DNA from: Anthoceros angustus
Taxonomy: Eukaryota > Streptophyta > Anthocerotopsida > Anthocerotales > Anthocerotaceae
Direction: 5' to 3'
NCBI GenBank assembly: GCA_010909165.1
Contig: MU008170.1
Location: 1,426,001 to 1,490,000 of the forward strand
Length of the DNA: 64,000 bases
This document shows, piece by piece, positions 47,057 to 58,112 of this stretch (the stretch's first letter is position 1; each line of letters begins with the position of its first letter). The position numbers were made by a program, and so were the translations under genes. The notes under the pieces are model-generated. The model was not told where the DNA came from. It was given only the letters and a program-made list of their open reading frames with translations, and made no database searches.

Positions 47057-47490
47057 AAGAGGACTGCTGGATAACGGTGGGCAACTGCCTGGTGGACATG
47101 TATGCAAAATGTGGTGAACTGGAAGATGCACGCCAGGTTTTGACAGCATGGCCACAAAGGATGTGGTGACATGGAATGCCCTGATTGCTGGGTATGCACA
47201 GCAAGGACTCGGCCAAGAGGCGCTTGTTGTGTATGGACAAATGGAGGAGGGCCTCATTTTGGCTGACCATGTTACTTTTGCCTTCTGAAGGCCTGTGCAA
47301 GCACTGGTGCCTTACAGAAGGGCAGGCAGCTGCACTCACAGATTGTGGAAGAGGACTGCTGGATAACGTAGTGTTGGGCACCTGCCTGGTGGACATGTAT
47401 GCAAAATGTGGTGAACTGGAAGATGCACGCCAGGTTTTGACAGCATGAACACAAAGGATGTGGTGACATGGACCGCCCTGATATCTGGGT
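47057..47490 (+). pseudogene. Frameshifted PPR repeats in the middle of the gene
   Basis: PPR coding sequence continues in all three frames. A segment of about 298 bp with VDMYAKCGELEDARQV and TGALQKGRQLHSQIVE occurs twice here and partly in the preceding ORF, so internal duplication has occurred. Compared with intact repeats there are single-base losses in T or A runs (for example CAGGTTTTGAC near 47134 and 47432) and small deletions near 46985 and 47490. At least six frame disruptions are counted, and no intron that would repair them is evident. Confidence 0.75.
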
Positions 47491-48366
47491 ATGGATGAAG
47501 GTCACAAGGCACTAGCTTGTTTTGAGGAGATGTTAGTTGCCGGCATTCAGCCTGATGGTGCTACTTTTACTTGCATTCTAGTGGCATGCAGTCATCAGGG
47601 CCTGGTCCATGAGGGTCGCAAGCACTTTGATTCCATGGCCGAACAGCATGGCATCAAACCTTCACTTGAGCACTACAATTGCATGATTGATCTTCTTGGG
47701 CGTGCAGGCCAATTAGATGAGGCAGAGAAGATGCTATTATCATGCGAGGACCAAAGTAATGTTGTGGGATTGACGTCTTTGTTGAATGCCTGCAAAAGTC
47801 ATGGGAATATAGAGAAGGCGATGTGGTGTTTTGAAAGCATTGTTAGGCTGGACCCCCAGTGGGCGCCAGCCTATGTGCTCATGGCCAATGCCTATGCAGA
47901 TGCAGGTAGGTGGACCGATGTAGAGAGGGTTGAAACACAGAGAAGGGTAGCAGGAGCTAACAAGAAACCTGCAGTGGCGACCATTGAGGTGAATCAGGAG
48001 GTACATAAATTTATGGTGGGGGAAAGGAGAGAGGATATTGCGCTTAAGGTAGAGAGCACGAATGCACGTGTGAAACAGGAAGGAGGCCACGTACCTCACA
48101 CAAAGCTGGTGTTGAAGCCACTGCCTGAGGAGGAAAAGGAAGATGCGCTTTGTGGGCATGCTGAGAAGCTAGCTCTGGCGTTCGGTCTCTTGAACACTCC
48201 GAGTGGGACACCTCTGGTGGTAACGAAGAATCTACGCATGTGCAGTGACTGCCACAGTTCCACGGAGATCATGTCAAGGCTTGAAGAGAGAGACATTGTT
48301 GTAAGGGATGGGTACCGTGTGCATCGATTCGCAGCTGGGTCTTGCAGTTGTAAGGGTCGACCGTGA
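47491..48366 (+). CDS. PPR E region and DYW:KP editing domain (C-terminal part)
   Basis: This frame has no interruption for 291 codons. It starts in a PPR repeat, continues through HYNCMIDLLGRAGQLDEAEK and the E/E+ motifs, then a DYW-type cytidine-deaminase-like domain. Active-site residues are present: HAE (codons 223-225) and the zinc ligands CSDCH (251-255). Two features differ from canonical DYW proteins: the Pro-Gly box is replaced by NKKPAVATIEV (Lys159-Pro160), and the protein ends CSCKGRP instead of C-G-D-Y-W. Both define the DYW:KP class linked to U-to-C editing in hornworts, lycophytes and ferns. The domain looks intact although the upstream repeats are frameshifted. The first ATG shown lies inside a repeat, so it is not a natural start. 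Confidence 0.82.
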   Translation: MDEGHKALACFEEMLVAGIQPDGATFTCILVACSHQGLVHEGRKHFDSMAEQHGIKPSLEHYNCMIDLLGRAGQLDEAEKMLLSCEDQSNVVGLTSLLNACKSHGNIEKAMWCFESIVRLDPQWAPAYVLMANAYADAGRWTDVERVETQRRVAGANKKPAVATIEVNQEVHKFMVGERREDIALKVESTNARVKQEGGHVPHTKLVLKPLPEEEKEDALCGHAEKLALAFGLLNTPSGTPLVVTKNLRMCSDCHSSTEIMSRLEERDIVVRDGYRVHRFAAGSCSCKGRP

Positions 48367-49125
48367 GAACTAGCCAGTGTGCACTCAGCAACAAATTCTC
48401 CTGCTGCCCTCTCAACCTTGAGACTGCTGTCGTTCCGTCTTCCCATGGATCAGAGACTAATTGGGTGGTGGATTGTTCCCCCTATTTCAGCTGGCACAAG
48501 ATTGACGAGTGCCTGGCAGGGAAACTTGCTTCAAAGATCCAGTGTTTTGGTGCACCAAACCAACGTAACTCTGTCTCCACTTGAGGATGGCGAATATCTA
48601 CCCCCTTGCGGCAGCTGGAGTCGCTAGTCGTTTGTTTTGCAAGCAGGAAGCTCACAGTTCAGTGGCTGTCACCCCCGTGAAGCGTGTTTGTACTGCTGCG
48701 AACAAGTGATGAGAGTGATCGTAGAATTGTGCAGACTTGCAAGCTAATTAGTTTAACGTGGAGGCATTCAGTTGGAGGCATTCAGTTGGAGGAAGGTAAT
48801 CCAGGATGCTGGACAGCACATGGTGCTACAGCTATGGATGTAAGATTGAACAAGCTCTGCTGAGGATCCTCCTGATGGAGAGAGGTGAGGGCCACATTAG
48901 TGAAGTCCTTTCGGCGACCCTCGACACTTCAGGAGATAAGGAATATGTACACCAATACTCAGTCGAGAGCCATGAGCAGGAAGACACTAACTCGAGCAAG
49001 CACCAAGTGGAGTCCTTTTTGGCTTTGGAAGTAGGAAAACATGTAGCAGATTTAATGGAAACACTTTTGTAACACAGGATCTCAGAGCCTCCGTCCTCCT
49101 ACAATCCACTTCAGACAGCTCTTGT
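48367..49125. other. 3' region of the PPR gene
   Basis: No convincing gene. A plus-strand frame at 48806-49072 (88 codons, acidic C-terminal half) has no recognised family and is not called. GGAGGCATTCAGTT is repeated directly at about 48761-48790. Confidence 0.35.
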
Positions 49126-49208
49126 GACTTCATGATTTGATTGGCATGAAAATTATATGCACAAACTATTATGCATATAATTTACCGTCAATCAAGGATC
49201 CTGAAGTC
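49126..49208. ncRNA. Strong foldback, microRNA-precursor-like or tiny MITE
   Basis: An arm of about 36 bp (49126-49161, from GACTTCA to ATTATATGCA) pairs with 49172-49208 across a 10-base loop, with a few mismatches and a 2-bp bulge. The size and near-complete pairing fit a plant pre-miRNA or a very small foldback element. Neither arm matches a conserved miRNA that I know. Confidence 0.4.
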
Positions 49209-50482
49209 ATTCAATCCCACGCCAATCAGCCTAGGCTTACAGCAAGATGACACTTATTTTTCAGTGGAAGGTAGCATAAGTACATTCATGGTTTTGATGT
49301 TGAGAAGTGTAACGCAAGCAGTGTAGGTATTTCGATGCGGAAGTGGTTATCAATCTGATCTGCCAAGTGCACAGATTGCTTGTTCAGAACGGAAATCTGG
49401 TCCAAATCTAGCCGCATGATGGTTGCAGTTCTACACGGACCTTGTGATGCTCATAATCCGGAACCCATTTCTTGCAACCAAATCTCGTATTCGCCGTCAA
49501 TCGCCGGGATTGTTCAGCGTCGCTCGAGGTGGTTCCTGCTTCGCAATCTCCATCCATATCCCAGCTGGCAGAATTCCAGAAGTCCAAGAGGTAACAAAAT
49601 TCCTGGGAGGCTACAGTTGAGTCCTTGCCACCTGCGAGGTTCGTCCTCAGCCTGCTCCTCAGCAGGAAGGGCAAAGGGAGACAGTACAACGGACTCTACC
49701 GTACTAATCTCACCTGTGCACTGTTCCAGCATAGGTAGATTCCAACATATCCATGGGCTTTTGTAGTAGATCCACTCTTCGGTCGAGGTTGTCCTGTCTG
49801 TGGTTGTGGGGGAGGGTTGTGATCTCGACGAGACAGGAGTTGGCAACTTGGGATTCGTCTGCAAGGATGTTTAGGGTCGAGGGTACCAGAGAACCAAATC
49901 AAGGAATCGAATGAGCATCAGCGCTAGCTGACAAAGATCGATGTCACCACCTGCAGCCCTAGGCCCCCAATGCCCATCACAATTAGTCACATGCCCAAAC
50001 CTCACATAGCTCAGCCCTTGAACAAACAAAGCTTCAAACCTCTCAACCTCAGCTTTGTAAGGGCGCAAGAGGGCAACTTGCAAGAGGGGAGTTAGATCTG
50101 TAAATCCACCCGGACACAGAACAGTGGCACAGCACAGAAAGACAAAAAGGAGAGACACTACTTTATCTTCACCGACAAGAAACTACCATTGTACTACTGG
50201 GAGCACTGCAACTGCCCACATCATGCATGCATGCGCACACCAGCTTAAGATAGCCTCGTCAACCCCGGAATATCTCGCACCCAACCACAGATTCTGTGCG
50301 GCCTAGTCTACAGCAAGCGGGGACGTCCAGACGGAGAGCAAGCTTTGACATCTAGTGCTGCAAGGATGCTACTAATCGCTCGCTTCGAGATCCTGGGAAA
50401 CGCCCACAACGATCCATAAGGCCGTCCTCCACACCCCCGGACTCTCCACCAAGCACCCAGTCCGAGGTCCAACACGTCCACA
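49209..50482. other. Intergenic, weak minus-strand frames
   Basis: Minus-strand frames at 49408-49689 (EFCYLLDFWNSASWDMDGD) and 49871-50158 (a hydrophobic start MSLLFVFLCCATVLC, then DLTPLLQVALLRPYKAEVE) might be exons of a small secreted protein gene. No family is recognised and the joins cannot be fixed. The right end must hold the promoter of the oxygenase. Confidence 0.3.
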
Positions 50483-52128
50483 ATGGCCCTCTCCACCAAC
50501 CAATCGTCGCAATTCCATGCGACCTTGCGATGTTGCGCCAAGACGCCACTTGCGGTCGCTGCCTTGCCAGTCGCCCACTGCACCCCGCGGTCTCCAGCCC
50601 GGGCTCTCTCGCCACCTGCTCTGCCAGCGCAGAGCAGGAAATGCCGGCAGCTGGAGCTGCAGCTTCCTCGACATCGATATCGCCACTCCCTCGCCATCGC
50701 CCGAGCTGCACTTTCTGGGCTGGCCGCACAGGAGGATGTGGAGAAGGTGGTGGAAGAGCCCGCGAACTGGACGAAAGCACAGAGGGCGGTGGTGGACAGG
50801 ACCCTGGACCTGGCCAACCTGAAGCCATCTCCAGCCCGGCGGAAGGAGCTGGTCGAACAGGCCCGCGCCGGGGCGGAAATCGGCTTCTTCTACGTGAAGA
50901 ACTTCGGGGTGGATCAGTCCCTCCTGGACGAGGTCCGGGCCGAGTCCGAGCTTTTCTTCGCCCAGTCTTTGGAGGAGAGGGCCAAGACGCGGTCCGTGCT
51001 CGCCGTCCAGGACGACGGGCGGGCGTACGGCTACGCCGCCGACTTCGCCTGCAACAGGGATAACCGCGGGCCAGCCGCAGCCATCTCGGAGCCCAAGATC
51101 CGGGAAACGTTCCGGATCCGAATGTACCCGGAGAACACCCGGATCCCGGAGTCCTGGCCTCCCGCCATGCCCCGTTTGAAGGAAAAGCTCTCCCTGTACG
51201 GGGAACGCGTCCACGCTGCTGCCCACTTCATCGCAGGCCTGCTCCTGGAAGGCCTGGGCCTCCCGGAGTCCTACATCACCGACACGTACGGGCCGCTGCT
51301 GCTCAACTTGCTGGTCGCCAGGCGCCGGTCGGTGGAACGCGGCCTGCCCACGCACGTCGACACCAACCTCTTCAACCTCATCCTCTTCGACGGCGTGAGG
51401 GGCCTGCAGTTCTACGTGGACGGGGAGTGGATCACCACGCCGTCGCTCACGGATCGGGCCCTGTTCAACATCGGGGAGGATTTCGAGGTCGGTGTTGTCA
51501 TGGGAGTTGTTTACACAAGGGTTGAAGGAGAGAATTGGATTGAAGGAAGTTTGAGACGAATGGCCTGGATGTGTGTGTGACCGTAGCATTGCATCCACCC
51601 ATCGAACTCCCACTAGGAAATCCAAAGAGCTAGAGCCCAGAAAGAAAACAGGGAGTGCAGTGCGCCCAGAAAACTGAGACGACCACACTGCATGCATTCA
51701 GATGTTGCAAATGTTTCCCACCGTCAAGCATACAACATGCATGGATGGTATGTGATTGATGAATGTACGTGTCACTGAGTGGATTGCAGACTTTGAGCAA
51801 CGGGAGGTACCACGGCATCTACCACAGAGTTTCGGCGGGACCTCGGATCCGGCAGACGCTGCTCACCACAGTCGATGTTGGGCGGGAGGAGATCATTGCG
51901 CCCGCGCCGCAACTCCTCAACGCCCAGAATCCTGCTCGATACAAGGCCAGAAAGCAGGGGGACAGGACCTCGGACCTGCTTTATGCGCTTCAGAACTCGC
52001 TGAAGCATGACATGACCAAAACCACGATCGTCGTCGATCCCGACCACCACCTCGACTACACCAAGAACGTGTATCATCACGGATCAGAGGAGAAGCTCTA
52101 CATGAATGGTGTGCCGGTGCTGGATTAG
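50483..52128 (+). CDS. 2-oxoglutarate/Fe(II)-dependent dioxygenase, two exons
   Basis: Exons 50483-51487 and 51790-52128 join in phase 0 across a 302-bp GT-AG intron to give 447 residues. The fold is that of the isopenicillin-N-synthase/gibberellin-oxidase superfamily: an N-terminal DIOX_N-type part (about 110-220, with IGFFYVKNFGV), then the Fe(II) ligands His291 and Asp293 in PTHVDTNLFNLILFD, and the distal His347 in GRYHGIYHRV. An arginine near 354-356 is the candidate 2-oxoglutarate anchor. The first 75 residues are rich in Ser, Ala and Arg and poor in acids, suggesting a plastid or mitochondrial transit peptide. The substrate is unknown: hormone, flavonoid and other small-molecule oxidases share this fold. 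The first exon is notably GC-rich compared with the AT-rich DNA downstream. The gene appears intact. Confidence 0.88.
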
Positions 52129-52865
52129 CCTATGAATAGGCTACTCACATGTACAGACCAGAGCTTGAAATCTATGTTTTGTTGATTCCCCCACCACTTG
52201 TGTGAGAGGTTAGCTGGAGTGCTAATCCTGATTTCATTCCTGTGAATTATTGCTCAAGTCTATAAATGTTAAGGAATACCATTGTCACCCCTTGTAACAC
52301 GCAGTATGGGCTTTCAATGTCACACTTTTATGTGTGTAACAAAAGATTGTGGTAAAGTGTGTGACAAACCTATTATATTCTAGTAGTGACATATATAAGT
52401 AGCTTATGTAGAAATATTATTATCGATCATTGGCTGCAAGCGAGAATGAAGGGGATGAAGGCTATATATTGGGCACAAGTTAGCAAGAATTGTGACTATA
52501 TATGGATCAACATCGTATACAGATATGTGGATTAGCGGTGTTTGGCTATATGAGATATCAAATGTAAAGAGGGAACCATTCACATCTCGCACCTTGTCTT
52601 TGTCTTTGCAAGCTGGATTTGATTGTGTTCTTGGTCAGGAGACTGGGATGTGCTCTGCGGAACTAGAAGTCTGTTTGGGGCACTAGCGAAGTCTGTTTGG
52701 GGCACTAGCGTAGTCTGTTTGAGGCAGTAGCATAGTTTGTTTGTGACACTAGCATAGTTTATTTTGTGTTTCTTTTCAAAGCTGAAGCTCGACGCCCTAA
52801 GCTGCCATATTTGGTTTTTTTTTTTTGTGTGTAAGCCATTTTCATCTTAGACTTGGCAATTGGTA
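52129..52865. other. AT-rich spacer before the RING gene
   Basis: Contains the oxygenase 3' region, a small tandem array (separate entry) and the presumed promoter of the RING gene, including a T-run at about 52815-52826. No further gene is seen. Confidence 0.4.
52666..52763. repeat. Four-copy tandem repeat, period about 25 bp
   Basis: AGTCTGTTTGGGGCACTAGC recurs with increasing divergence toward the right (AGTTTGTTTGTGACACTAGC). It lies about 100 bp upstream of the RING gene start. Confidence 0.8.
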
Positions 52866-53552
52866 ATGGACACCTCTACTACTGCTATGCAATGCAACAC
52901 AGACATAGAGCTTGAACAACCGATTGAGGACCTAGTACGGAACATAGAGCTTGAAGAGCCTGTTGAGAACCCACTAAACGTAGAGCTTGAACAACCAATT
53001 GCGGATGGTTCAAGTCACGATAGAGAAAATCAAGCAGCTGGAGTTGCGGAACTTGGTCAATACAAGTATGGCATGTGCATCGTTCGCATAAATTATAACA
53101 AAAAATCTAATACATTGGAGGAATCCAATGACAATTTAAGTGAGTTGGAACTCTATGGATTTCAAAACATTAAGGAAGAATTGTATGAATCAATTTTTCA
53201 ACGAAGATTAGACACAGATAGTAATTATTTGACATTATATGTGTCACCACCAACACCAAATATGCAACCTATACTTTTTATGTCTATACCTCAAACTCTC
53301 TACATGACTACAGATACTGTGGATGATTGTAAGATCATAGTATTGTGTGAAGAAGACATTGTATTAATGCTCATGTCCTCATCAGTTGAAATTTGTTCAA
53401 TTTGTTTAGAATGCCCTCCTCCAAGACATGTTATATATCTGTGCCCTTGCTGTAAACATCCATTTCACATAGAATGTCTCTTGAGATGGTTATATTACAA
53501 TACTTCATGTCCGCTTTGTAGGAAGAAGATTGCTCAACCTATTTACATGTAG
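52866..53552 (+). CDS. RING-H2 zinc-finger protein, intronless
   Basis: A 228-residue single-exon protein, probably an E3 ubiquitin ligase. The RING-H2 finger is at the C-terminus: Cys177, Cys180, Cys196, His198, His201, Cys204, Cys215 and Cys218, with the Trp (residue 208) that usually contacts E2. The N-terminus has three acidic repeats of the type IELEQPIED (about residues 14-46). The middle has no recognised domain. The start is the first ATG of the frame. Codon use is strongly AT-rich and there are no introns, unlike the spliced housekeeping genes nearby but like the haspin-like kinase at 9343-10932. The substrate is unknown. Confidence 0.8.
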   Translation: MDTSTTAMQCNTDIELEQPIEDLVRNIELEEPVENPLNVELEQPIADGSSHDRENQAAGVAELGQYKYGMCIVRINYNKKSNTLEESNDNLSELELYGFQNIKEELYESIFQRRLDTDSNYLTLYVSPPTPNMQPILFMSIPQTLYMTTDTVDDCKIIVLCEEDIVLMLMSSSVEICSICLECPPPRHVIYLCPCCKHPFHIECLLRWLYYNTSCPLCRKKIAQPIYM

Positions 53553-54263
53553 TAATGGTGATATGAAAAAAAGTTGTAGGAATTTGTTTAGTAAACCTTT
53601 GGTGTACATAAAAATTGTAGTAAACAAATCTTGCAATAATACACATTGGATAAATGGTTACAGCAAATTCATATCCCTTAAGGAGCCGACATAGATGGCA
53701 TGTGGCGCAATGCATGATGTGTCAGAAAGATCTACTACATAAATGTTTTCATAATGCCATTATAATCTCATAATGATTATAGTAATTTAAAGTAAATATA
53801 AGTATGAACGATTTCTCAATTATCATCCTAATCTGCTTTGTATCATTCCAATTTTATTATGAGATGTCACTAAAAACATATATTATTAATTATGATCTAT
53901 CGAAAAAACCACCCCTTTCAAAATTAACTATTGTTAGGCACGTACGTCGGCTAACCCTATGGCGAGGAAAGTCATCCTACGAGTAAAGGAAAACTAAACT
54001 ATAATCATATGCTGCATCTTGCGTCTTGCGTCTTCTATGCTTGCTCCACACATCTGGACATCGGAGTGTAAGTTGGACACAACCAATACATCAGTGCTCA
54101 GCATGTGTAGGTTCTGTGTTTCAAAAATTGCTGACATAGCCAGGAGGCAGGAGCCAAATTGCAAATAGCCTGGCAGGCAGGAGAGAGCACAGACGAGCAA
54201 GCTGTCAAGAGTTTTGCAGCCCAGCAGTCCTGCCTGTCCTGGCGTGCCCAATAACCATCCAAG
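53553..54263. other. AT-rich intergenic region
   Basis: No gene is recognised. Short frames at 53804-53986 (+) and 53994-54251 (-) have no motif. Confidence 0.35.
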
Positions 54264-54560
54264 CTACCACAAATAATTCTTACTGGCAAAGCTGTGAAGA
54301 GCCTGGATTGGATCTTTCAGCTCAGAACATTTTGCGTACATGTCCACCAGCTGCAGGCAGGTGGCCACCACAGATGCCATCCAGCAGTCTTTTGTTGAAG
54401 ATCCGTGTGTGGAGTTGCCTGCCCAACTGAAGCGCACTAGACTAGTGCTTACACAGGTGGTGAGAAGACCAGCAAAAGTAACATGGTGAGCCAGGGTGAA
54501 GCCCTCCTGCTCCATATGTCCATGCGGGGCATCCCATGTCATCACATTGCTGTGTTCATG
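54264..54560 (-). pseudogene. PPR gene relic
   Basis: The minus strand keeps fragments of PPR coding sequence: DVMTWDA, HHVTFAGLLTTC, LVDMYAKCSELKD and a following ALHSFASKN. These resemble the repeats at 46.7-47.4 kb. Start, flanking repeats and tail are missing, so this is a short dead copy. Confidence 0.7.
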
Positions 54561-55487
54561 TTGTTAAGACCCGGCGTGCAAGTTAAGAGGAATGGCACTG
54601 TGCAACACAGCGCAGTGGACACTCTTGCTATAAGCATTCGCACCAGGCTATAAGGATTTTTGCCTTTCGTGTCCAGACATCACTCTGCACGCCCCTGGCA
54701 GACTAGGACGAGTGCAAGATAGCAAATCTGTGCTCTCGAATATCAACGACTTCTCTCTCAGGAAGCTTCACAGCTGTTGCAAAGGCCTTCTCGAAAAACA
54801 CCCGTTTGCTCAAAGAAGAGAAGGCCGACTTGGATCTCATCCTCAAACGAATTAGGTCACCACGTTCCCATTCCACAATCCGTCAACTACTTGTCGTGCA
54901 TCTGGAAGGCTCCCACATTTGGCATAGATAGACAGTGCGCCTACAGATCAACCAGACAGTTGGTCACAAAGACATCGTTTCTAAACTTCTGCCGGCTTCA
55001 GCATGACAAGCCTTCCTCTTCCGTAAATAGCTCAGTTTGAGAGGCCGCCCATCAATCAGCTTCTCCTCTTCATTGGCTGCTACTATCAGTCCTCACCCTG
55101 ATATGTAGACTGATACATGCTTTAGCACGTTCACAAAGGTCCATTTGTCTGGGCATTTGGAAGCAAAGTTAACGGCTGTTTCAGCTGCCACCCGGACGTC
55201 AGGAGGACCGGCCAAAGGAGAAGACGAGGACAGCGACAGAGGCGTTGCCTGCCTCAACAAACTTCGAACCCATCGACGGGATCTGGCTACCTTCTGGTTG
55301 CCCTCTCAGGGCTTGGGGCGAAGCCGCGAGGGTATATATATGCATATAGGTCTACTTACCGTTGGTGTAGGTATCTAGAACAGATATCAAGCAGGTTGAC
55401 GACCTGAAATATTTGAGCCCTGTGAAGCCGCGGTGTCGAGGGTGCTGCGAGCTGGATCCTTTGCGGGTAGAGAAGGAGCTGACGGGC
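54561..55487. other. Intergenic region upstream of RRS1
   Basis: No gene supported. The last 300 bp are the likely RRS1 promoter; a TATATATATG stretch is near 55332-55341. The RRS1 frame is open upstream of its ATG to about 55413. Confidence 0.35.
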
Positions 55488-57297
55488 ATGGCAACGGTGG
55501 CCGCAGAAGCTGCTGCGCAGCCAGTTGCAGATGACTACCAGATAGACTGCGGCAACCTACTTATCTTCCAGCCAAGAGACGTGGAAATTCCGTCCAGCTC
55601 CACCCAGTAAGCACGTCTTGGGCTGACACTGATCTGCGTGACGGTTCCGGTTGTAGAGCTGATGGCAGGGCTGCCTTCTGGTGCAACATGACCAATTGTT
55701 TGCTGCTGTTCTTGTTTGGGGGAAGGGTAGAGAGGAGTGCGACCGTGCGTGCCTGCAGAGTGCTACGTCGCTGGTGCAGGCTCTAGCCAACAGCTTGTTC
55801 AGTCTCCCCTGTACTGTTGACAGAAGCGGCAGGATTGCGTCCCTGCCTGAGCCAACAACCAGGCTTCCTCGAGAAAAACCGGTGAGATTGGGTCGGCATT
55901 GGGTGCGTGAGGGTGTGTGATGTGCTGACCTTGATTACAGATTTCTGAGGGTTGGAGGATTTGTTTGTGGTTGCAGTTGCCCAAGCCAAGGCCTCCGACG
56001 AAGTGGGAGCTCTTTGCCCAAAAGAAGGGTAGGTTTTATTTTTCCGCCGTCTAGGGTCTAGTTGGTGGACATTTTGAAATTCGTAGCTTATTTCCGGCAT
56101 GGACAGGCATTCAAAAGCGGAAGAGGAGCAAGCTAGAATATGACGATAATTCTCAAGAATGGAGGAGGAGGTACGGGTACAAGAGGGTTGCAGATGAAAA
56201 CGAAATACCCATTATCGAGGCTAAGCCAACCGATGGTACTGTTCTTTTTGCTGACTCTAGAATGTGGGCTTTACTGCTGAGAATCTGGCGCCTCCCTGCA
56301 GTTCAGAAGTATTGAAAGGCCAGTTTCATCTTTTGATTTCAAGATTCTGTCTCTAGTTTCTGCCCTCATTTGAACTTGCCTGCTGATCCTTATCAGATCC
56401 GAATGAGGATCCATTCGCAAAAAACAGAGCTGCCAAGAAACAACGTGTGGCAAAGAACGAAACCAACAGGTTGCAAAATCTGAAGCAGGCTGCCAAGGCT
56501 GGTGGAAAGGGAGCTTTACCAAGGTTTGTCTTCAACACCAACGTCAACAAGTTGCTGTGGAACGTTGCTGCAAGGATTGACTCGTTAGTCGTACCATCCA
56601 TGTGGCAGCACTTTGCAGCTAGCGGCAACTCAGGTACCGATCACAGGTGTTAAGGAGCCTGTGAAGAGACTCAGTAAGGATCAAATAGGTCATGCTGCCG
56701 GTCTTGCTGCCACTGCCACAGCGAGTATTGGCAAGTTTGACAAAAAGCTTCCCGGAGAAAAGGCTGCCAAGCACCAGGGAAAACACAGGAAGGTGAGAAT
56801 CAAAGTGCCTCTTTTCTGTCAACGTTGATGCTTGTGTCTTGCTGTCATTTCATTTTGAGCAAAGCGTGTATTCGGGATTGCAGTTTCTTCCAGTAGCTCC
56901 AGCACGAGGAAATGGAGGTCAAGAGAAGCTCCAGATGCAGAGTGTGCTCGATAAAGTCATTTCTCGCCATGATACAGGGATGCTGGATGTTAACAAGGTA
57001 CCGTTTTGTGAACAGTAGTCCATCACACCTTGTCTCCCTGCTTGCACCGTCTCTGACCGTTGTCTATTGCTTCAACAGGCTGTGAGTGCCTACAAGGTTC
57101 AAGAAGAAGGACAGCGAGCCAAGGAAAATGTGGCCAACGGTGGGAAGAAAAGGAAGTTTTCTTCCAAGGGACGTTCTGGTAAGGGAGCAGGTGGTGGAAA
57201 ACGAGGAGCAGGGGCAGGTTCAGGGAAAGGAAAAGGAAAATTTGCAGCCACTGCCGCCAGTGGCAAAGGCCAGAAGCAGAAAAGGGCTAAACGATAG
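55488..57297 (+). CDS. RRS1: Ribosome biogenesis regulatory protein RRS1, eight exons
   Basis: RRS1 works with RPF2 in the nucleolus to bring 5S RNP into pre-60S ribosomes. Exons: 55488-55606, 55761-55881, 55977-56028, 56107-56235, 56397-56523, 56609-56792, 56884-56997 and 57079-57297. All are GT-AG, the phases agree and the total is 1065 bp, giving 354 residues. Conserved family blocks appear in order: [116 protein letters not shown], and a Lys/Gly-rich tail. The second exon acceptor is GCAGAG rather than the CAG two bases earlier, because only that choice keeps phase. The start is the ATG at 55488; the frame is open further upstream, so a longer N-terminus is possible. Confidence 0.94.
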
Positions 57298-57881
57298 TTG
57301 CACAAATAGTAGGATCTTGCAGGAACAATTTTACCATCTTTGAGTGGTTAGCACATGTGCAGTCTCAAGAGATTGTACAGTCGGGAATGAAAGCACCAAA
57401 GCAGACATGAGTTAGAAAATGAGGTTGAAATGTTCTTAAGATGGTGCCCACGGAAGCTCCGACACATCGCCACAGCTGACTCATGGGTGAAGCTCCAACA
57501 CAGGGGCACAACATATACATTTCTGCACCAATTTCGTGACGGAATCAATGATATGAACTGAAATATCACAAGTCGTGAATTATATTCCGGCACGAGGGGA
57601 ATATAGTCCGTCAACGCAGGCCTATATGCAGTCGTTTGCAACCTGCAAGAGCCAGCTTTTGTGTGCACAGTCTGACTACGCACACTATTAGGCTGACGAC
57701 GAACCGAGACGCCAATTGTTCCGAAGAGTGTGCTGATGTCGCCAGTGCCGCCGACGCGTGGCTACCTCATACTCCTGCCATCGCTTTCCTGCCAGCACGA
57801 GGCGTGAGGCTTAGGTCTGCAAAGCACAAGAGTTGCTTCACCTTGGCCTAAAAGCAGAGGAGGAAGTGACGCCGTGCAAGA

Positions 57882-58112
57882 TCAGCCAGACCGAGACGAC
57901 CCGTAATGGACCGTCTTGGCATCTACCTGACGTTGAAGCATGTCAAAGTCCGGAGTAAGTACAACCGTTCTCCCGTACCGATAGAGATCCCAAGCCATCA
58001 ATTGGTCTCCTGAAGTGGTTGTTAGATGGATATAAGAAATTCTCGCTGCAGAGCCCACAACCTGAAAGTGAATTGTGACAGGTGGGGGACTTCCGTCCTC
58101 AAGCGGTCTCAA
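57882..58112 (-). CDS. Possible exon of an unidentified minus-strand gene
   Basis: A minus-strand frame reads LRPLEDGSPPPVTIHFQVVG, then ISYIHLTTTSGDQLMAWDLY and RYGRTVVLTPDFDMLQRQVD, and ends SSRSG-stop. A TTCAG acceptor lies just before the leucine. It reads like a real C-terminal exon, but no family or upstream exon is identified. In the second copy of the duplication one C is missing from the CCCCC run, which breaks this frame. Confidence 0.3.
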   Translation of the reverse strand: MRPLEDGSPPPVTIHFQVVGSAARISYIHLTTTSGDQLMAWDLYRYGRTVVLTPDFDMLQRQVDAKTVHYGSSRSG

